Of a stretch of 64,000 bases of DNA, positions 46,897 through 55,526 are shown piece by piece. Within the stretch, counting starts at the first letter, position 1, and each line of letters opens with the position of its first letter. The notes beneath the pieces were generated by a model, which saw nothing but the letters and a program-made list of their open reading frames with translations, had not been told where the DNA came from and searched no databases. Source of the stretch: an uncultured Nostoc sp. (GTDB lineage: Bacteria > Cyanobacteriota > Cyanobacteriia > Cyanobacteriales > Nostocaceae); the NCBI RefSeq assembly GCF_937863485.1, contig NZ_CALMFY010000088.1, forward strand, positions 1 through 64,000. Direction: 5' to 3'. Position numbers and translations under genes: made by a program.

Positions 46897-47982
46897 ATGG
46901 CTCGAAATAAAAAGAAATCAGCTGGGTTTAAGTATGAGCATCCACTTGCCTCTAGGTGCCCGATTTGTTGTATTGTTCCGCCCCACATGCTGGAAAATGT
47001 AGCGGTGAATGGCAACCCCCAGCAACGGAGTTGGGCTTTTCATACATTAAATGTTTCGGCACAATTTCTGGGGCGGAGAAATGTCATAGGTAATGTCTCA
47101 TTTGCACCTTCTCCGGGTGAGAAGCGCCGCACTATTTACGATGTTAAAAATGGGCAGCAACTCCCCGGCACATTGGTGCGTGCTGAGGGCGATCCTCCTA
47201 GCAGTGATACAGCAGTGAATGAAGCCTATGATGCTGCTGGTGCTACTTATGACTTGTTTCATGAGATATTCGATCGCAATTCGATTGATGACAAGGGACT
47301 GCGTTTAGACTCCACTGTGCATTATGGCGTCAAATATGACAACGCCTTTTGGAACGGTGACCAAATGGTTTATGGTGATGGGGACGGAGAACTGTTTCAA
47401 GGCTTCACGAAGTCAATTGATGTGATTGGGCATGAGCTAACTCATGGTGTAACCCAGTATGAAGCGGGTTTACAGTATTATGGCGAACCAGGGGCACTGA
47501 ATGAATCCTTTTCTGATGTCTTCGGTTCCCTCGTGAAACAAAAGACCAAAAATCAAACTGCACAAGAGGCTGATTGGCTGATTGGCGAAGGTCTTTTGGC
47601 ACCCACTGTCAAAGGTATTGCCCTGCGCTCAATGAAAGCACCGGGAACAGCATACGATGATCCAGTACTGGGTAAAGATCCGCAACCAGCCCATGTGAAA
47701 GATAAATATACTGGTTCTGATGATAACGGCGGGGTGCATATCAACTCAGGAATTCCTAACTATGCTTTTTATCTAGCGGCTGTAGAAATTGGAGGCTATG
47801 CCTGGGAAACAGTTGGTAAAATATGGTACATAGCTTTACGCGATCGCCTAAATGCCAAAGCAGATTTTAAAAAAGCTGCCAACGTCACCATTCAAGTTGC
47901 TGGCGAACTCTACGGTGATGGGAGTAATGAGCAAAAAGCTGTGCAGAGCGCTTGGCAAAAGGTGGGAGTTATTAAGAGTTAG
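46897..47982 (+). CDS. Protealysin-like M4 metalloprotease
   Basis: This zinc protease has about 361 residues from ATG 46897, which has AAAGGAG 10-15 nt upstream; an earlier start at 46669 adds 76 unlike residues. There is no signal peptide. A short protealysin-type propeptide contains CIVPPHMLENVAVNG. The thermolysin active site HELTHGVTQYE supplies zinc His residues and catalytic Glu; GALNESFSDVFG supplies the third ligand. A later His is in GGVHINSGIPNYAFY. Protealysin-like enzymes act inside cells or are released without a signal peptide. The next gene encodes an emfourin-like inhibitor. Confidence 0.9.
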   Translation: MARNKKKSAGFKYEHPLASRCPICCIVPPHMLENVAVNGNPQQRSWAFHTLNVSAQFLGRRNVIGNVSFAPSPGEKRRTIYDVKNGQQLPGTLVRAEGDPPSSDTAVNEAYDAAGATYDLFHEIFDRNSIDDKGLRLDSTVHYGVKYDNAFWNGDQMVYGDGDGELFQGFTKSIDVIGHELTHGVTQYEAGLQYYGEPGALNESFSDVFGSLVKQKTKNQTAQEADWLIGEGLLAPTVKGIALRSMKAPGTAYDDPVLGKDPQPAHVKDKYTGSDDNGGVHINSGIPNYAFYLAAVEIGGYAWETVGKIWYIALRDRLNAKADFKKAANVTIQVAGELYGDGSNEQKAVQSAWQKVGVIKS

Positions 47983-48132
47983 GAGTTTTTTCTTAACTTC
48001 TAACTCCTAATTCTTAACTCCTAACTTTACTTTTAGATGTGTTGTTTGTTGTTGCTAAACTGGGAGGTGAAAACTATCATTTCCCAGTCTTTGTATTTCT
48101 CCCAACTAAGTAGCACAACGGAGAGCAAAAAA

Positions 48133-48432
48133 ATGCGGATATCCTTTGAACGCACGGGCGGCTTTGCTGGGATTACCAAGAAAACAACCGTTGATACAGA
48201 CACTCTCCCGCCAAATGAAGCCGCCACACTTTCTTGCCTAGTGGAAGCTGCTGATTTATTTAGACTACCTGAACAAATTACTTCGCCAAATCCCCAGAGT
48301 GATCGCTTTGAGTATAAGTTAACAGTAGAAGATAACGGTAAGCAGCATACGGTGACTGTCAGTGAAGCAGCATTGCCAGGAACCTTAAGACCCCTAATTG
48401 AATGGCTACAGAACATAGCACAAAAAAGGTAA
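48133..48432 (+). CDS. Emfourin-like inhibitor of M4 protease
   Basis: This 99-residue protein (ATG 48133 with GGAGA 8 nt upstream) begins MRISFERTGGFAGITKKTTV. It carries LPPNEAATLSCLVEAADLF and ends in YKLTVEDNGKQHTVTVSEAA and LPGTLRPLIEWL. This matches the emfourin family, in which the inhibitor of protealysin is encoded next to the protease. It lies 150 bp after the protease gene on the same strand. It probably keeps the intracellular protease inactive. Confidence 0.82.
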   Translation: MRISFERTGGFAGITKKTTVDTDTLPPNEAATLSCLVEAADLFRLPEQITSPNPQSDRFEYKLTVEDNGKQHTVTVSEAALPGTLRPLIEWLQNIAQKR

Positions 48433-48487
48433 TTTGCTGAAAAAGTTAAATAAAGGCTGACATAAATCCTAAATTTCTCAGGGTACT

Positions 48488-49312
48488 ATGAATAAACCAA
48501 TTAAGCGAGCTTTTTTAGACACTGAAGATGGACAGATTCTTTATCGGATCGGTGGTGAAGGAGAGCCTTTGTTACTGCTGCATATGAACCCCCGCAGTAG
48601 TGACGAATATCGGGAATTAATGTCAATTTTGCTAAAAAAGTACCGCGTGATAGCGATGGATTTCATGGGGTTTGGTGAGTCTGATAAACCGCCAAAATTG
48701 TATACAGTGGCAGACTACGCTAAAACTGTTATTGCCCTGTTGGATGAGTTGGGTATTGAACAAACAAATATTCTGGGGAACCACACGGGCGCTTTCGTTT
48801 CTGGAGAAGTAGCCGCAGCTTATCCGGAACGGGTTAATAATTTAATTTTGTGTAACGTTGCTGGTTTTGGTGAAGCTGGAAAAGCAGATTTAATGAGGCG
48901 GTTTCAGGAAGGTTTCGTCATAAAAGAAGACGGTTCACACCTGATGGAAAGATGGTTAGCTCGTGCAAGATATGTAGGTTCTGCTGAGTTAAATCATCGA
49001 TGGGTTTTAGATGATTTAAAATGCTTTGGCTATCCATTGTATGCAGTTTGGGCTGTGGGAAATTACTGCATTGAGGCTGCCGAAAGATTTAGTTTAATTA
49101 AATGTCCATCTCTCATTCTTTGGGGAATTGATGATGTGGAAGAATTTGAGCGATTGGGTTTAGCACTAGCACAAGATAGATATTTTCTCTCTCAAGCTCT
49201 TCCTCATAGTAAAGTTATCGAGTTTTCAAGCGGAACTATTTGCATGATGAACCAAATACCAGAAATAATTGCAAAGGCAGTACTCGAATTTTTGGATAGT
49301 CTGAATCTTTAA
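48488..49312 (+). CDS. Alpha/beta hydrolase-fold protein with altered catalytic triad
   Basis: This 274-residue protein has the fold pattern LLLHMNPRSSDEYRELM (oxyanion region) and YRVIAMDFMGFGESDKP. The nucleophile elbow is ILGNHTGAF, with Thr where Ser is usual. LWGIDDVE gives a possible acid. The catalytic His is expected in a GTH-type motif, but FSSGTICMMNQ has Cys. Both nucleophile and His look changed, so it may be inactive or have a different chemistry. It is 55 bp downstream of the emfourin-like gene and may be cotranscribed. Confidence 0.85.
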   Translation: MNKPIKRAFLDTEDGQILYRIGGEGEPLLLLHMNPRSSDEYRELMSILLKKYRVIAMDFMGFGESDKPPKLYTVADYAKTVIALLDELGIEQTNILGNHTGAFVSGEVAAAYPERVNNLILCNVAGFGEAGKADLMRRFQEGFVIKEDGSHLMERWLARARYVGSAELNHRWVLDDLKCFGYPLYAVWAVGNYCIEAAERFSLIKCPSLILWGIDDVEEFERLGLALAQDRYFLSQALPHSKVIEFSSGTICMMNQIPEIIAKAVLEFLDSLNL

Positions 49313-49385
49313 AGACAGTAATATATTAGTATCTTTTGGTGGAAGATTTATTTTAGTTTCTGGATTGTCACCCACTATGAATCTT

Positions 49386-49841
49386 CTATTTAGACAAAAC
49401 AGCTGTACACTTAATCTCAACTATCAATTCTGGTGTAGATAAACCAGTAACGCCGATACCAGTCCAGGTAGGATAGTTATTAGTAAAGTAGCGGTCTTTT
49501 ACTTGCATAAACAATTGTAAAAATGGAATGATATGCAGTGGTTTATCAAAAGCAGTTGCTTCAGCTTGGAATTCCCCTAAGCCAGTACCAGTGACATGGT
49601 AAGTAATCATTTCTACCACATCATCAAAGGTATATCCTCCTGCATCCAGCACCTTTTTGACGTTTTCAAAAGCCTGAACAAACTGGGCTTCTATGCCTTT
49701 AACAATTTGCAAATTTTCATCTCTGCCTACCTGCCCAGATATGTACAAAGTATTACCAACTTTAACACCAGGGCAATAATGAAATTTTTCATATAAAATT
49801 TCCATGCCCTTGGGAACGATCACTTGGCGAGTGGACATCAC
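49386..49841 (-). CDS. RidA family (YjgF/YER057c/UK114) protein
   Basis: This 151-residue trimeric-fold protein has GNTLYISGQVGRDENLQIVK, QFVQAFENVKKVLDAGG, then NYPTWTGIGVTGLSTPELIVEI. Canonical RidA needs an Arg in a PxR-type motif for its imine deaminase activity; here TWTGIGV has Thr-Trp-Thr instead, pointing to a Rid subfamily with another role. It lies near the amidohydrolase gene on the same strand. Confidence 0.88.
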   Translation of the reverse strand: MMSTRQVIVPKGMEILYEKFHYCPGVKVGNTLYISGQVGRDENLQIVKGIEAQFVQAFENVKKVLDAGGYTFDDVVEMITYHVTGTGLGEFQAEATAFDKPLHIIPFLQLFMQVKDRYFTNNYPTWTGIGVTGLSTPELIVEIKCTAVLSK

Positions 49842-49995
49842 GAATTTCCTTATACTTATAATGTTTTTTTAAATGACAACGAGTATACAGTTTAGCAATA
49901 AACACTAGTTTAGATCAATTTTAGATGTCACCATAGCAGAGAAATGAGAAAGTAATTGATTCAAAATTATTTTTAGTTTATGCATTCTTATTTGT

Positions 49996-51501
49996 CTATA
50001 TTTTAGAATTTAAATAACGTCCTCTAGGCGCACCTATTACCTGTCCTCGATGGTAAATTATGTTCCCCCGCAAAAACGTACTTTTCACCCGCCCAGTTAA
50101 CTCTACACCTTCAAAAGGTGTGTAACCTTGTTGTGACTCCGACTCAGCCGCACGTACCACAAAACTTTCATTAGGGTCTACTAACACCAAATCAGCATCA
50201 TAGCCAACAGCAATATCACCTTTTTCTAACAAACCAAAGCGCCGTGATGGGTTCCAAGATAGCAACTTAGCCATGTGGTTGTAAGACATCCCCCGTTTGC
50301 TACCTTCACTAAATACACCAGAAAGTAAATATTCTGTACCGCCAAAACCAGACTTTGCTAACCAAATATTATTCGGGTCTTTAGCACTTCTTTTTTGTTC
50401 AGCAGAACAGCAAGCATGGTCGCTAACTATCCAATCTACTTGATTGTTGAGTACTGCTTGCCATAAGTATTCCACATCGGCACGGGGACGAATAGGAGGG
50501 TTGACTTTTGCCCAAGTACCATTAGGGGTATCGACATCTAATAGCAAATGTCCAACAGTAACTTCTCGCCGAAAATTGATGTGGGGAAAAGCAGTTTGCA
50601 TAGTTAAAGCTGCTTCCATTGCTTTACGTGAACTCAGGTGCAACAAATTGATATTTGCACAGTTAGTTTCATGTGCCAAATAAGAAGCAATGCAAATTGC
50701 TAAACCTTCGGAATGAGGAGGACGTGCTGCACTATAGGCATGTAGTCCGCTAAGACTAGAATCATTTTCAACTATTTTGGTATAAGCGTTGAGAATTTCT
50801 GCAACTTCGCAGTGCAAACTCAAGCTGATAGTATCTCGCGCTTCTGGATGTTTTTCTATCAAGCGAGTTAGACCGCGCATAATAAATTCAAAATGGGCGA
50901 AGTCGTACCGTTCCTCTTTGTTAATCATCAAAAAGAGGTTTTGCTGGTCTGACAAACCATGCAACCCATAACCGCCATAAAACATGAAGATTTTAAACGA
51001 AGATACACCGTGTTCCTCAAACAATAGAGGTATTTCGTCGATATGCTGGCTAGCTATAGGTGCAACGTGATAGCTGTAATCTACAAAAAAATTACCTGCG
51101 GATAACGCCAACACCTCTGGAAAAAAATCGCGGTAGGAGCCGCCTTTGTTAAGATAATACTGCCCTGTACGGATGTAATTTAAGCTGGTAGTCACACCTC
51201 CCATAGCGGCTGCTTTGGTTTCAGTCACAGCATCTTTGTCGAGGGGTTGATAGATACCGATGTGCATATGGGCATCCACGACCCCAGGAAAGCCTAGCAG
51301 GTTTTTGCCATCAAATACCTCTTTCCCTGTGTCTGGGCTAATATTAGGGGCAATCTGAGCAAATTTTCCATCCTTAATTCCTAAATCAAGTAGTGCGTAG
51401 GCGTAGCCCGTCGTAGACATCGCATCCTGATGGGGACGAACTACGCGCACATTTTTGATAATTTGATCTAATAGGGGGGTTTCAGACACAGTAGACCTCA
51501 C
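49996..51501 (-). CDS. Dihydropyrimidinase/hydantoinase-type cyclic amidohydrolase
   Basis: This 501-residue amidohydrolase has the binuclear metal-site residues: HMH in GVVDAHMHIG, the carboxylated Lys in SFKIFMFYGG, His in SLHCEVAE, His in LLHLSSRKA, and Asp in IVSDHACCS. It opens a cyclic amide (hydantoin, dihydropyrimidine or allantoin type); the substrate cannot be told. Residues about 27-36 (AMSTTGYAYA) come from a dispersed repeat translated in frame (51395-51423), near the N-terminus and outside the active site. It is in a RidA-amidohydrolase pair on the minus strand. Confidence 0.9.
   Translation of the reverse strand: MRSTVSETPLLDQIIKNVRVVRPHQDAMSTTGYAYALLDLGIKDGKFAQIAPNISPDTGKEVFDGKNLLGFPGVVDAHMHIGIYQPLDKDAVTETKAAAMGGVTTSLNYIRTGQYYLNKGGSYRDFFPEVLALSAGNFFVDYSYHVAPIASQHIDEIPLLFEEHGVSSFKIFMFYGGYGLHGLSDQQNLFLMINKEERYDFAHFEFIMRGLTRLIEKHPEARDTISLSLHCEVAEILNAYTKIVENDSSLSGLHAYSAARPPHSEGLAICIASYLAHETNCANINLLHLSSRKAMEAALTMQTAFPHINFRREVTVGHLLLDVDTPNGTWAKVNPPIRPRADVEYLWQAVLNNQVDWIVSDHACCSAEQKRSAKDPNNIWLAKSGFGGTEYLLSGVFSEGSKRGMSYNHMAKLLSWNPSRRFGLLEKGDIAVGYDADLVLVDPNESFVVRAAESESQQGYTPFEGVELTGRVKSTFLRGNIIYHRGQVIGAPRGRYLNSKI
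51395..51423 (-). repeat. 29-bp dispersed repeat inside the amidohydrolase gene
   Basis: The sequence is identical to the intergenic copy at 18529-18557. It encodes the in-frame residues 27-36 of the amidohydrolase, an insertion that has kept the reading frame. Confidence 0.82.
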
Positions 51502-51579
51502 ACTAAAATGAGTTTAGTCAGGAATTCCAACATCGAATCGTGACGAAGACCAAATCTGATCATTATATAACGGTTTTTT

Positions 51580-52401
51580 ATGAAATCATCTTCAGGAGAA
51601 AAGACAATGGAAAGTTTTAATGAGTATCATATAGACCCAAAGGAATTTACTTTTCTCAAAAGTTTTCAAGATAGCTGGCAATTTATTAGAGATGAGTTTA
51701 CAAGCTTTATTAATAATGCATCTAATGAAGAGTTAAAACTCACTTACGAGATTCTGGGACCTAAAAGTAAAACCATTAAAACGAAAGGTAATGCAAAATA
51801 CACTGCTTTTGGTATTTTATTTCAAGGTATATTTATTGAAGAATATATTCAAGCACATCAAATACAATATCCTGATTATGGGTTAGATGATGCATCAGAA
51901 AAAGCACTTGCATTAAGAGAGAAATATTTCCCAAATTTGGCTAAGGTGATAGAAAAAGTGAACTTTAGCGATAATGGTGTGCTCAGAAATGTGTATTTTG
52001 GTACATTCCATCCAGGCTTGGATATCAAGCTACATGTGAACTATAATGCTCATATGAATCGTGGCTATCTAGGATTGATTGTGCCAGAGGGCGATGTGGC
52101 TATGAAAATATGCCATGAGCAGCTTTATTGGCATGAAGGAAAATTTCTGGTTTTAGATCACAGCTATCCACACTGTCCGCATAATTACACCAATTATGAC
52201 AGAACTGTCTTGGTTGTAGACTTTTTTAAACCGGATAAACCCAGAGAGGAAGTTATCCAATTTGAGAAAGAGCAAGTCACACAACGGATGCAAGATAATC
52301 CTTACAGCTTAGGTGTTTTTGGTAAAAGTGATAAAGCTAAAGAAGAAGATTTTATCAAGTATGGTTTAGCTCATCAATTAAAGTGGGAGAAAGCCTTATA
52401 A
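51580..52401 (+). CDS. Aspartyl/asparaginyl beta-hydroxylase-like protein
   Basis: This 273-residue cytosolic protein starts at ATG 51580 or at ATG 51607 (MESFNEYHID). It resembles the Fe(II)/2-oxoglutarate Asp/Asn beta-hydroxylase family: FGTFHPGLDIKLHVNYNAHM (first His and acid), then GKFLVLDHSYPHCPHNYTNY (second His) and DRTVLVVDFF. Such enzymes hydroxylate Asp/Asn residues or small molecules. It is divergent from the amidohydrolase gene across 78 bp. Confidence 0.82.
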   Translation: MKSSSGEKTMESFNEYHIDPKEFTFLKSFQDSWQFIRDEFTSFINNASNEELKLTYEILGPKSKTIKTKGNAKYTAFGILFQGIFIEEYIQAHQIQYPDYGLDDASEKALALREKYFPNLAKVIEKVNFSDNGVLRNVYFGTFHPGLDIKLHVNYNAHMNRGYLGLIVPEGDVAMKICHEQLYWHEGKFLVLDHSYPHCPHNYTNYDRTVLVVDFFKPDKPREEVIQFEKEQVTQRMQDNPYSLGVFGKSDKAKEEDFIKYGLAHQLKWEKAL

Positions 52402-52976
52402 GCTTAACGTAACGCACCTTAAAGGTTGTTTCAAAAGTGTTTAGCTGTGATTTTAGGCACTTATTGATCTCCCCTAGTCTACGCCATTAGCTCATAGGGG
52501 AAACCCCCTACAGCCCTTTTCCTAAAGAAGACACTATGTGAACGGGCATCCTAAGGTAGGCGCTAGCCTCTCCTTTTGAGAGAAGACCACGCTAGCTACC
52601 CGTGGAACTGGAATCAAAGTCCCTCTTTTTAAGGGGGATTTAGGAGGACTTACAAGTCTTTGATATATCACAAACAACTTTTCAAAAATATTCTTAGATT
52701 CTTGATGATACGTTAGCTGAAAGCATAATGTACCCTACAATTGAATGGTACTTGCTTAAGTAAAAGTTACTGCCCAGAATCCCGACTTAATCAAGAAGTC
52801 GGGATTTGAAATAAAGCCTAATTAAATTTATTAATATAGCTTAAAATATTTGCGCCAATTTACTTGATAAAAGATTCTTTTACAACCAACCTACTGCAAC
52901 TAGTAATATCACAGAGGCTCAAAAGCTATACGTTAAAAACAATAATTGAGGAGTAAGGTAAACCTAATATTTAAAT
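52402..52976. repeat. Spacer with composite repeats and hairpin
   Basis: There is no gene. A dispersed composite repeat (about 52480-52605, with GAACGGGCATCCTAAGGTAG) matches 63590-63725. A strong hairpin at 52778-52806 pairs AATCCCGACTT with AAGTCGGGATT around a 7-nt loop, a common repeat that could terminate transcription. The promoter of the next gene is further right. Confidence 0.68.
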
Positions 52977-53984
52977 ATGAACGTAACAAACTACAGAAAG
53001 TTAATTGCAAAGCAACTGAATCAAGATTTTAAATCTGCCGTTGAAATTGTCGAAATTTCTATTTCCAAACCTGCTGCTAATGAACTTTTAATTAAAAACA
53101 AATTTGCTGGCGTTAACGGTGGCTTTGATACTTTACTTTGTCGTGGTGATGTTCCCTATGTTAACTTAATTCCTCCCTTTGATTTAGGTGTGGAAGCTAT
53201 AGGAAAAGTTGTCGCTATAGGTGAAAATGTTAAAGATTTTCAAATAGGTGATGCTGTCATAACTACAGCGCGTGGCGGCGGTTATCGAGAATATCAGGTT
53301 GTAGATGCAAACTTAGTAGTCAAAGTGCGTGAAGCTACACCAGAAGTTCTAACCCTGATTCCTACAGGTGTATCAGCCTTGGTGGCATTGGAACAAGTGG
53401 GGGAGATGAAAAGTAATGAAGTGGTTTTAGTGACAGCAGCAGCAGGAGGAACCGGTCATATTGCGGTGCAATTGGCAAAGTTAGCTGGTAATCATGTAAT
53501 TGGTACTTGTAGTTCTGAGGCAAAGGCAAAGTTACTGAGAGAATTAGGGTGCGATCGCATTATCAACTATCGTACAGAAAACCTCAATCAAGTCCTCAAG
53601 CAAGAATACCCCAATGGGATTAATTTAATTTTTGACTGTGTAGGCAAAACCGTATTTGATACCTGCGTTGAAAACTTAGCAGTGCGGGGACGCTTAGTAG
53701 TGGTTGGTTTCATCTCCGAATACGCAAATAATGTAGAACAAATTACACAAGCCCGTATTTATCACCAGCTATTTTGGAAAGCTGCTTCTGTGAAAGGCTT
53801 TCTCATGCCTCATTATAAAGAACATATAGCAGAGGCACGCGATCGCCTCTTAAATCTGTTCTACACAGACAAACTCAAGGTTGCCGTTGACCCAACACAG
53901 TTTCAAGGTATAGAATCAATACCCGACGCTGTAGAATATCTCTTCAGTGGTCAGAATTGTGGGAAAGTGGTAACGAGATTTTAA
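52977..53984 (+). CDS. Zinc-type alcohol dehydrogenase-like/quinone oxidoreductase
   Basis: This 335-residue medium-chain dehydrogenase/reductase has the NADP-binding motif VTAAAGGTGHIAVQLAKLAG near residues 152-171, plus the substrate-site patterns GVNGGFDTLLCRG and PPFDLGVEAIGKVVAIG. Zinc ligands of the alcohol dehydrogenase type are not evident, so it is closer to zeta-crystallin-like quinone oxidoreductases. The substrate is unknown. It is followed within 38 bp by the NTF2-like gene, likely an operon. Confidence 0.9.
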   Translation: MNVTNYRKLIAKQLNQDFKSAVEIVEISISKPAANELLIKNKFAGVNGGFDTLLCRGDVPYVNLIPPFDLGVEAIGKVVAIGENVKDFQIGDAVITTARGGGYREYQVVDANLVVKVREATPEVLTLIPTGVSALVALEQVGEMKSNEVVLVTAAAGGTGHIAVQLAKLAGNHVIGTCSSEAKAKLLRELGCDRIINYRTENLNQVLKQEYPNGINLIFDCVGKTVFDTCVENLAVRGRLVVVGFISEYANNVEQITQARIYHQLFWKAASVKGFLMPHYKEHIAEARDRLLNLFYTDKLKVAVDPTQFQGIESIPDAVEYLFSGQNCGKVVTRF

Positions 53985-54022
53985 GTAACACGGTATTAGT
54001 TTATATCCAGTCGGGGGTGAGA

Positions 54023-54418
54023 ATGACACAAGATTCAGAAAATACTTTAAAAGTTGCTCAACAAGCATTTGAGCATTTTACACATGGTCTGGCCACAGGG
54101 GAGTGGCAAGCATTTCTAGATATGCTCACAGAAGATTTTACCCTTTGGTTTCCGGTGGGTAAATTTCACGGGTTAAATGTGGGAAAAGAACGAGCTAGAG
54201 AGTTTTTCGAGTACGTTTCTGAATCATTCCAAGGGGGAATCACCCTGACCCTAGAACGTTTTACTAGCAATGATACAACGGTTGTTTTTGAGTTTCGGGA
54301 TGAGGGACGTTTGTTGGAACAACCTTACAAAAATCGTTTAGCGGTTTCCTGGGATGTGCGTGGAGACAAAATTTGCGCCTATCGAGAATACTTTGGCAGC
54401 GATGGTAAATCGTATTAA
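54023..54418 (+). CDS. NTF2-like (SnoaL-type) small protein
   Basis: The product is about 131 residues from ATG 54023 (MTQDSENTLKVAQQAFEHFT), with GGTGAG upstream. The fold pattern FLDMLTEDFTLWFPVGKFHG, then FTSNDTTVVFEFRDEG and ICAYREYFGSDG is typical of SnoaL/NTF2-like small enzymes or binding proteins. There is no known activity. It is cotranscribed with the oxidoreductase. Confidence 0.85.
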   Translation: MTQDSENTLKVAQQAFEHFTHGLATGEWQAFLDMLTEDFTLWFPVGKFHGLNVGKERAREFFEYVSESFQGGITLTLERFTSNDTTVVFEFRDEGRLLEQPYKNRLAVSWDVRGDKICAYREYFGSDGKSY

Positions 54419-54429
54419 ATAATTCCTAA

Positions 54430-54530
54430 TGACGCTCTCTACGAGACGCGCAAGGGACGCGGACTCGTAAAGCCTGGGGCATAGCTACGCCCTAAGCGCC
54501 AGCCTCTCGTAGAGAAGAGAGCTGCGCTAA
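54430..54530. repeat. Dispersed palindromic repeat, copy B
   Basis: A composite block with CTCTACGAGACGCGCAAGG and, at 54466-54514, a 49-bp unit that matches 21919-21967. CCTCTCGTAGAGAAG in it is also inside the beta-helix gene at about 750-764. Confidence 0.8.
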
Positions 54531-54567
54531 CGTAATTCGTAATTAAGAATTATTTCATTCACTCTCC

Positions 54568-55047
54568 TTAGTTCCTTTCAGGGTTGAGTTCGTTGATTTC
54601 TCTGCATTTAGCCTCTGCGGCTTGATATGCTGCTAAATAGTCTTGACCACCCAACATCACATCACCGTAATATTCATAAGGTGGATGACCATAGATTGGC
54701 AATGGATCATCTTCTGGATAATCTTCTTTTGATTCTTCAATGATCGCTTTCAGTTTTTTAACGGTAAACCCTTGTGCAGCAAAATACCAAAGTTCTTGGG
54801 GATTTTTGTTCAGGTGCGGTAATGTGGGATCGACAATGCGGACATCGGAGGCGTCGCCTAGCTCAATCCAACTGTGTTCAATTGGTCTGTATGGCTTCCC
54901 GATAAAAGCTAAAAACCCCTGAATATATGTTGCTCCCTCAGTCGATAATACTGCTTTGTAAGCATTATCAAACGGAGTGCTAGCTCTGCTGTTTATGAGT
55001 TCAGCAATTTTGATTGACAGCGTTTCATCCAATAGTTTGTTCATCAA
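54568..55047 (-). CDS. Hypothetical protein with HSWIEL...VDPT pattern
   Basis: This 159-residue acidic cytosolic protein is not recognised by name. The sequence EHSWIELGDASDVRIVDPTLP (about 58-78) looks like the His/Asp half of a transglutaminase- or papain-like fold. The place where such proteins have a Cys (here PFDNAYKAV) has none, so it should be non-catalytic if related. It is a solitary gene. Function unknown. Confidence 0.6.
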   Translation of the reverse strand: MMNKLLDETLSIKIAELINSRASTPFDNAYKAVLSTEGATYIQGFLAFIGKPYRPIEHSWIELGDASDVRIVDPTLPHLNKNPQELWYFAAQGFTVKKLKAIIEESKEDYPEDDPLPIYGHPPYEYYGDVMLGGQDYLAAYQAAEAKCREINELNPERN

Positions 55048-55526
55048 TAGCAGGGATTAGAGCAGCCATGAAAACATATTACCACTGCTACTTCCTGTCT
55101 TGCTTGGGGATTCAGAAGGCTGAGGGATATAGGGGAGGCTTGGAAGCTCGTTCATCCACTTCAAAGACTCGTTCATCTCCTTCAGAGGAGGTCTGAAAAG
55201 TTTTTTGTATACTACACCCAACGCTTATAGTTCCCCCTAAATCCACGCCACTTGCTCATGGGGAGCCAATGCGGTTTGTCTCGTTCCCAGTCTGAGACTG
55301 GGAATGCCTAATCAGAGGCTCCGCCTCAAAACTAGCGGCACCGCAATGAATTGTATTTCCAGCCGAGGCTGGAAACGAGATTTTAAAAAAGTTTTTGCTT
55401 AAGTTGACACATATGAGCAATGATCTGCCCCTACAAGTAGTCTGTATTCCATGTAATTGAGAACCGCTATAAATATGTAGAAAATTTAAGGGTACACAGC
55501 TAGCTGTGCGCCCTAACTATGTTTAT
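55048..55526. repeat. Repeat-rich spacer
   Basis: There is no gene. It contains a short CACGCCACTTGCTCATGGGG block at about 55246-55265 (shared with 63599), and palindromic TTCCCAGTCTGAGACTGGGAA and paired CTCGTT...AACGAG repeats at about 55283-55382. ACTCGTTCATC-type units lie near 55150-55180. Confidence 0.68.
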
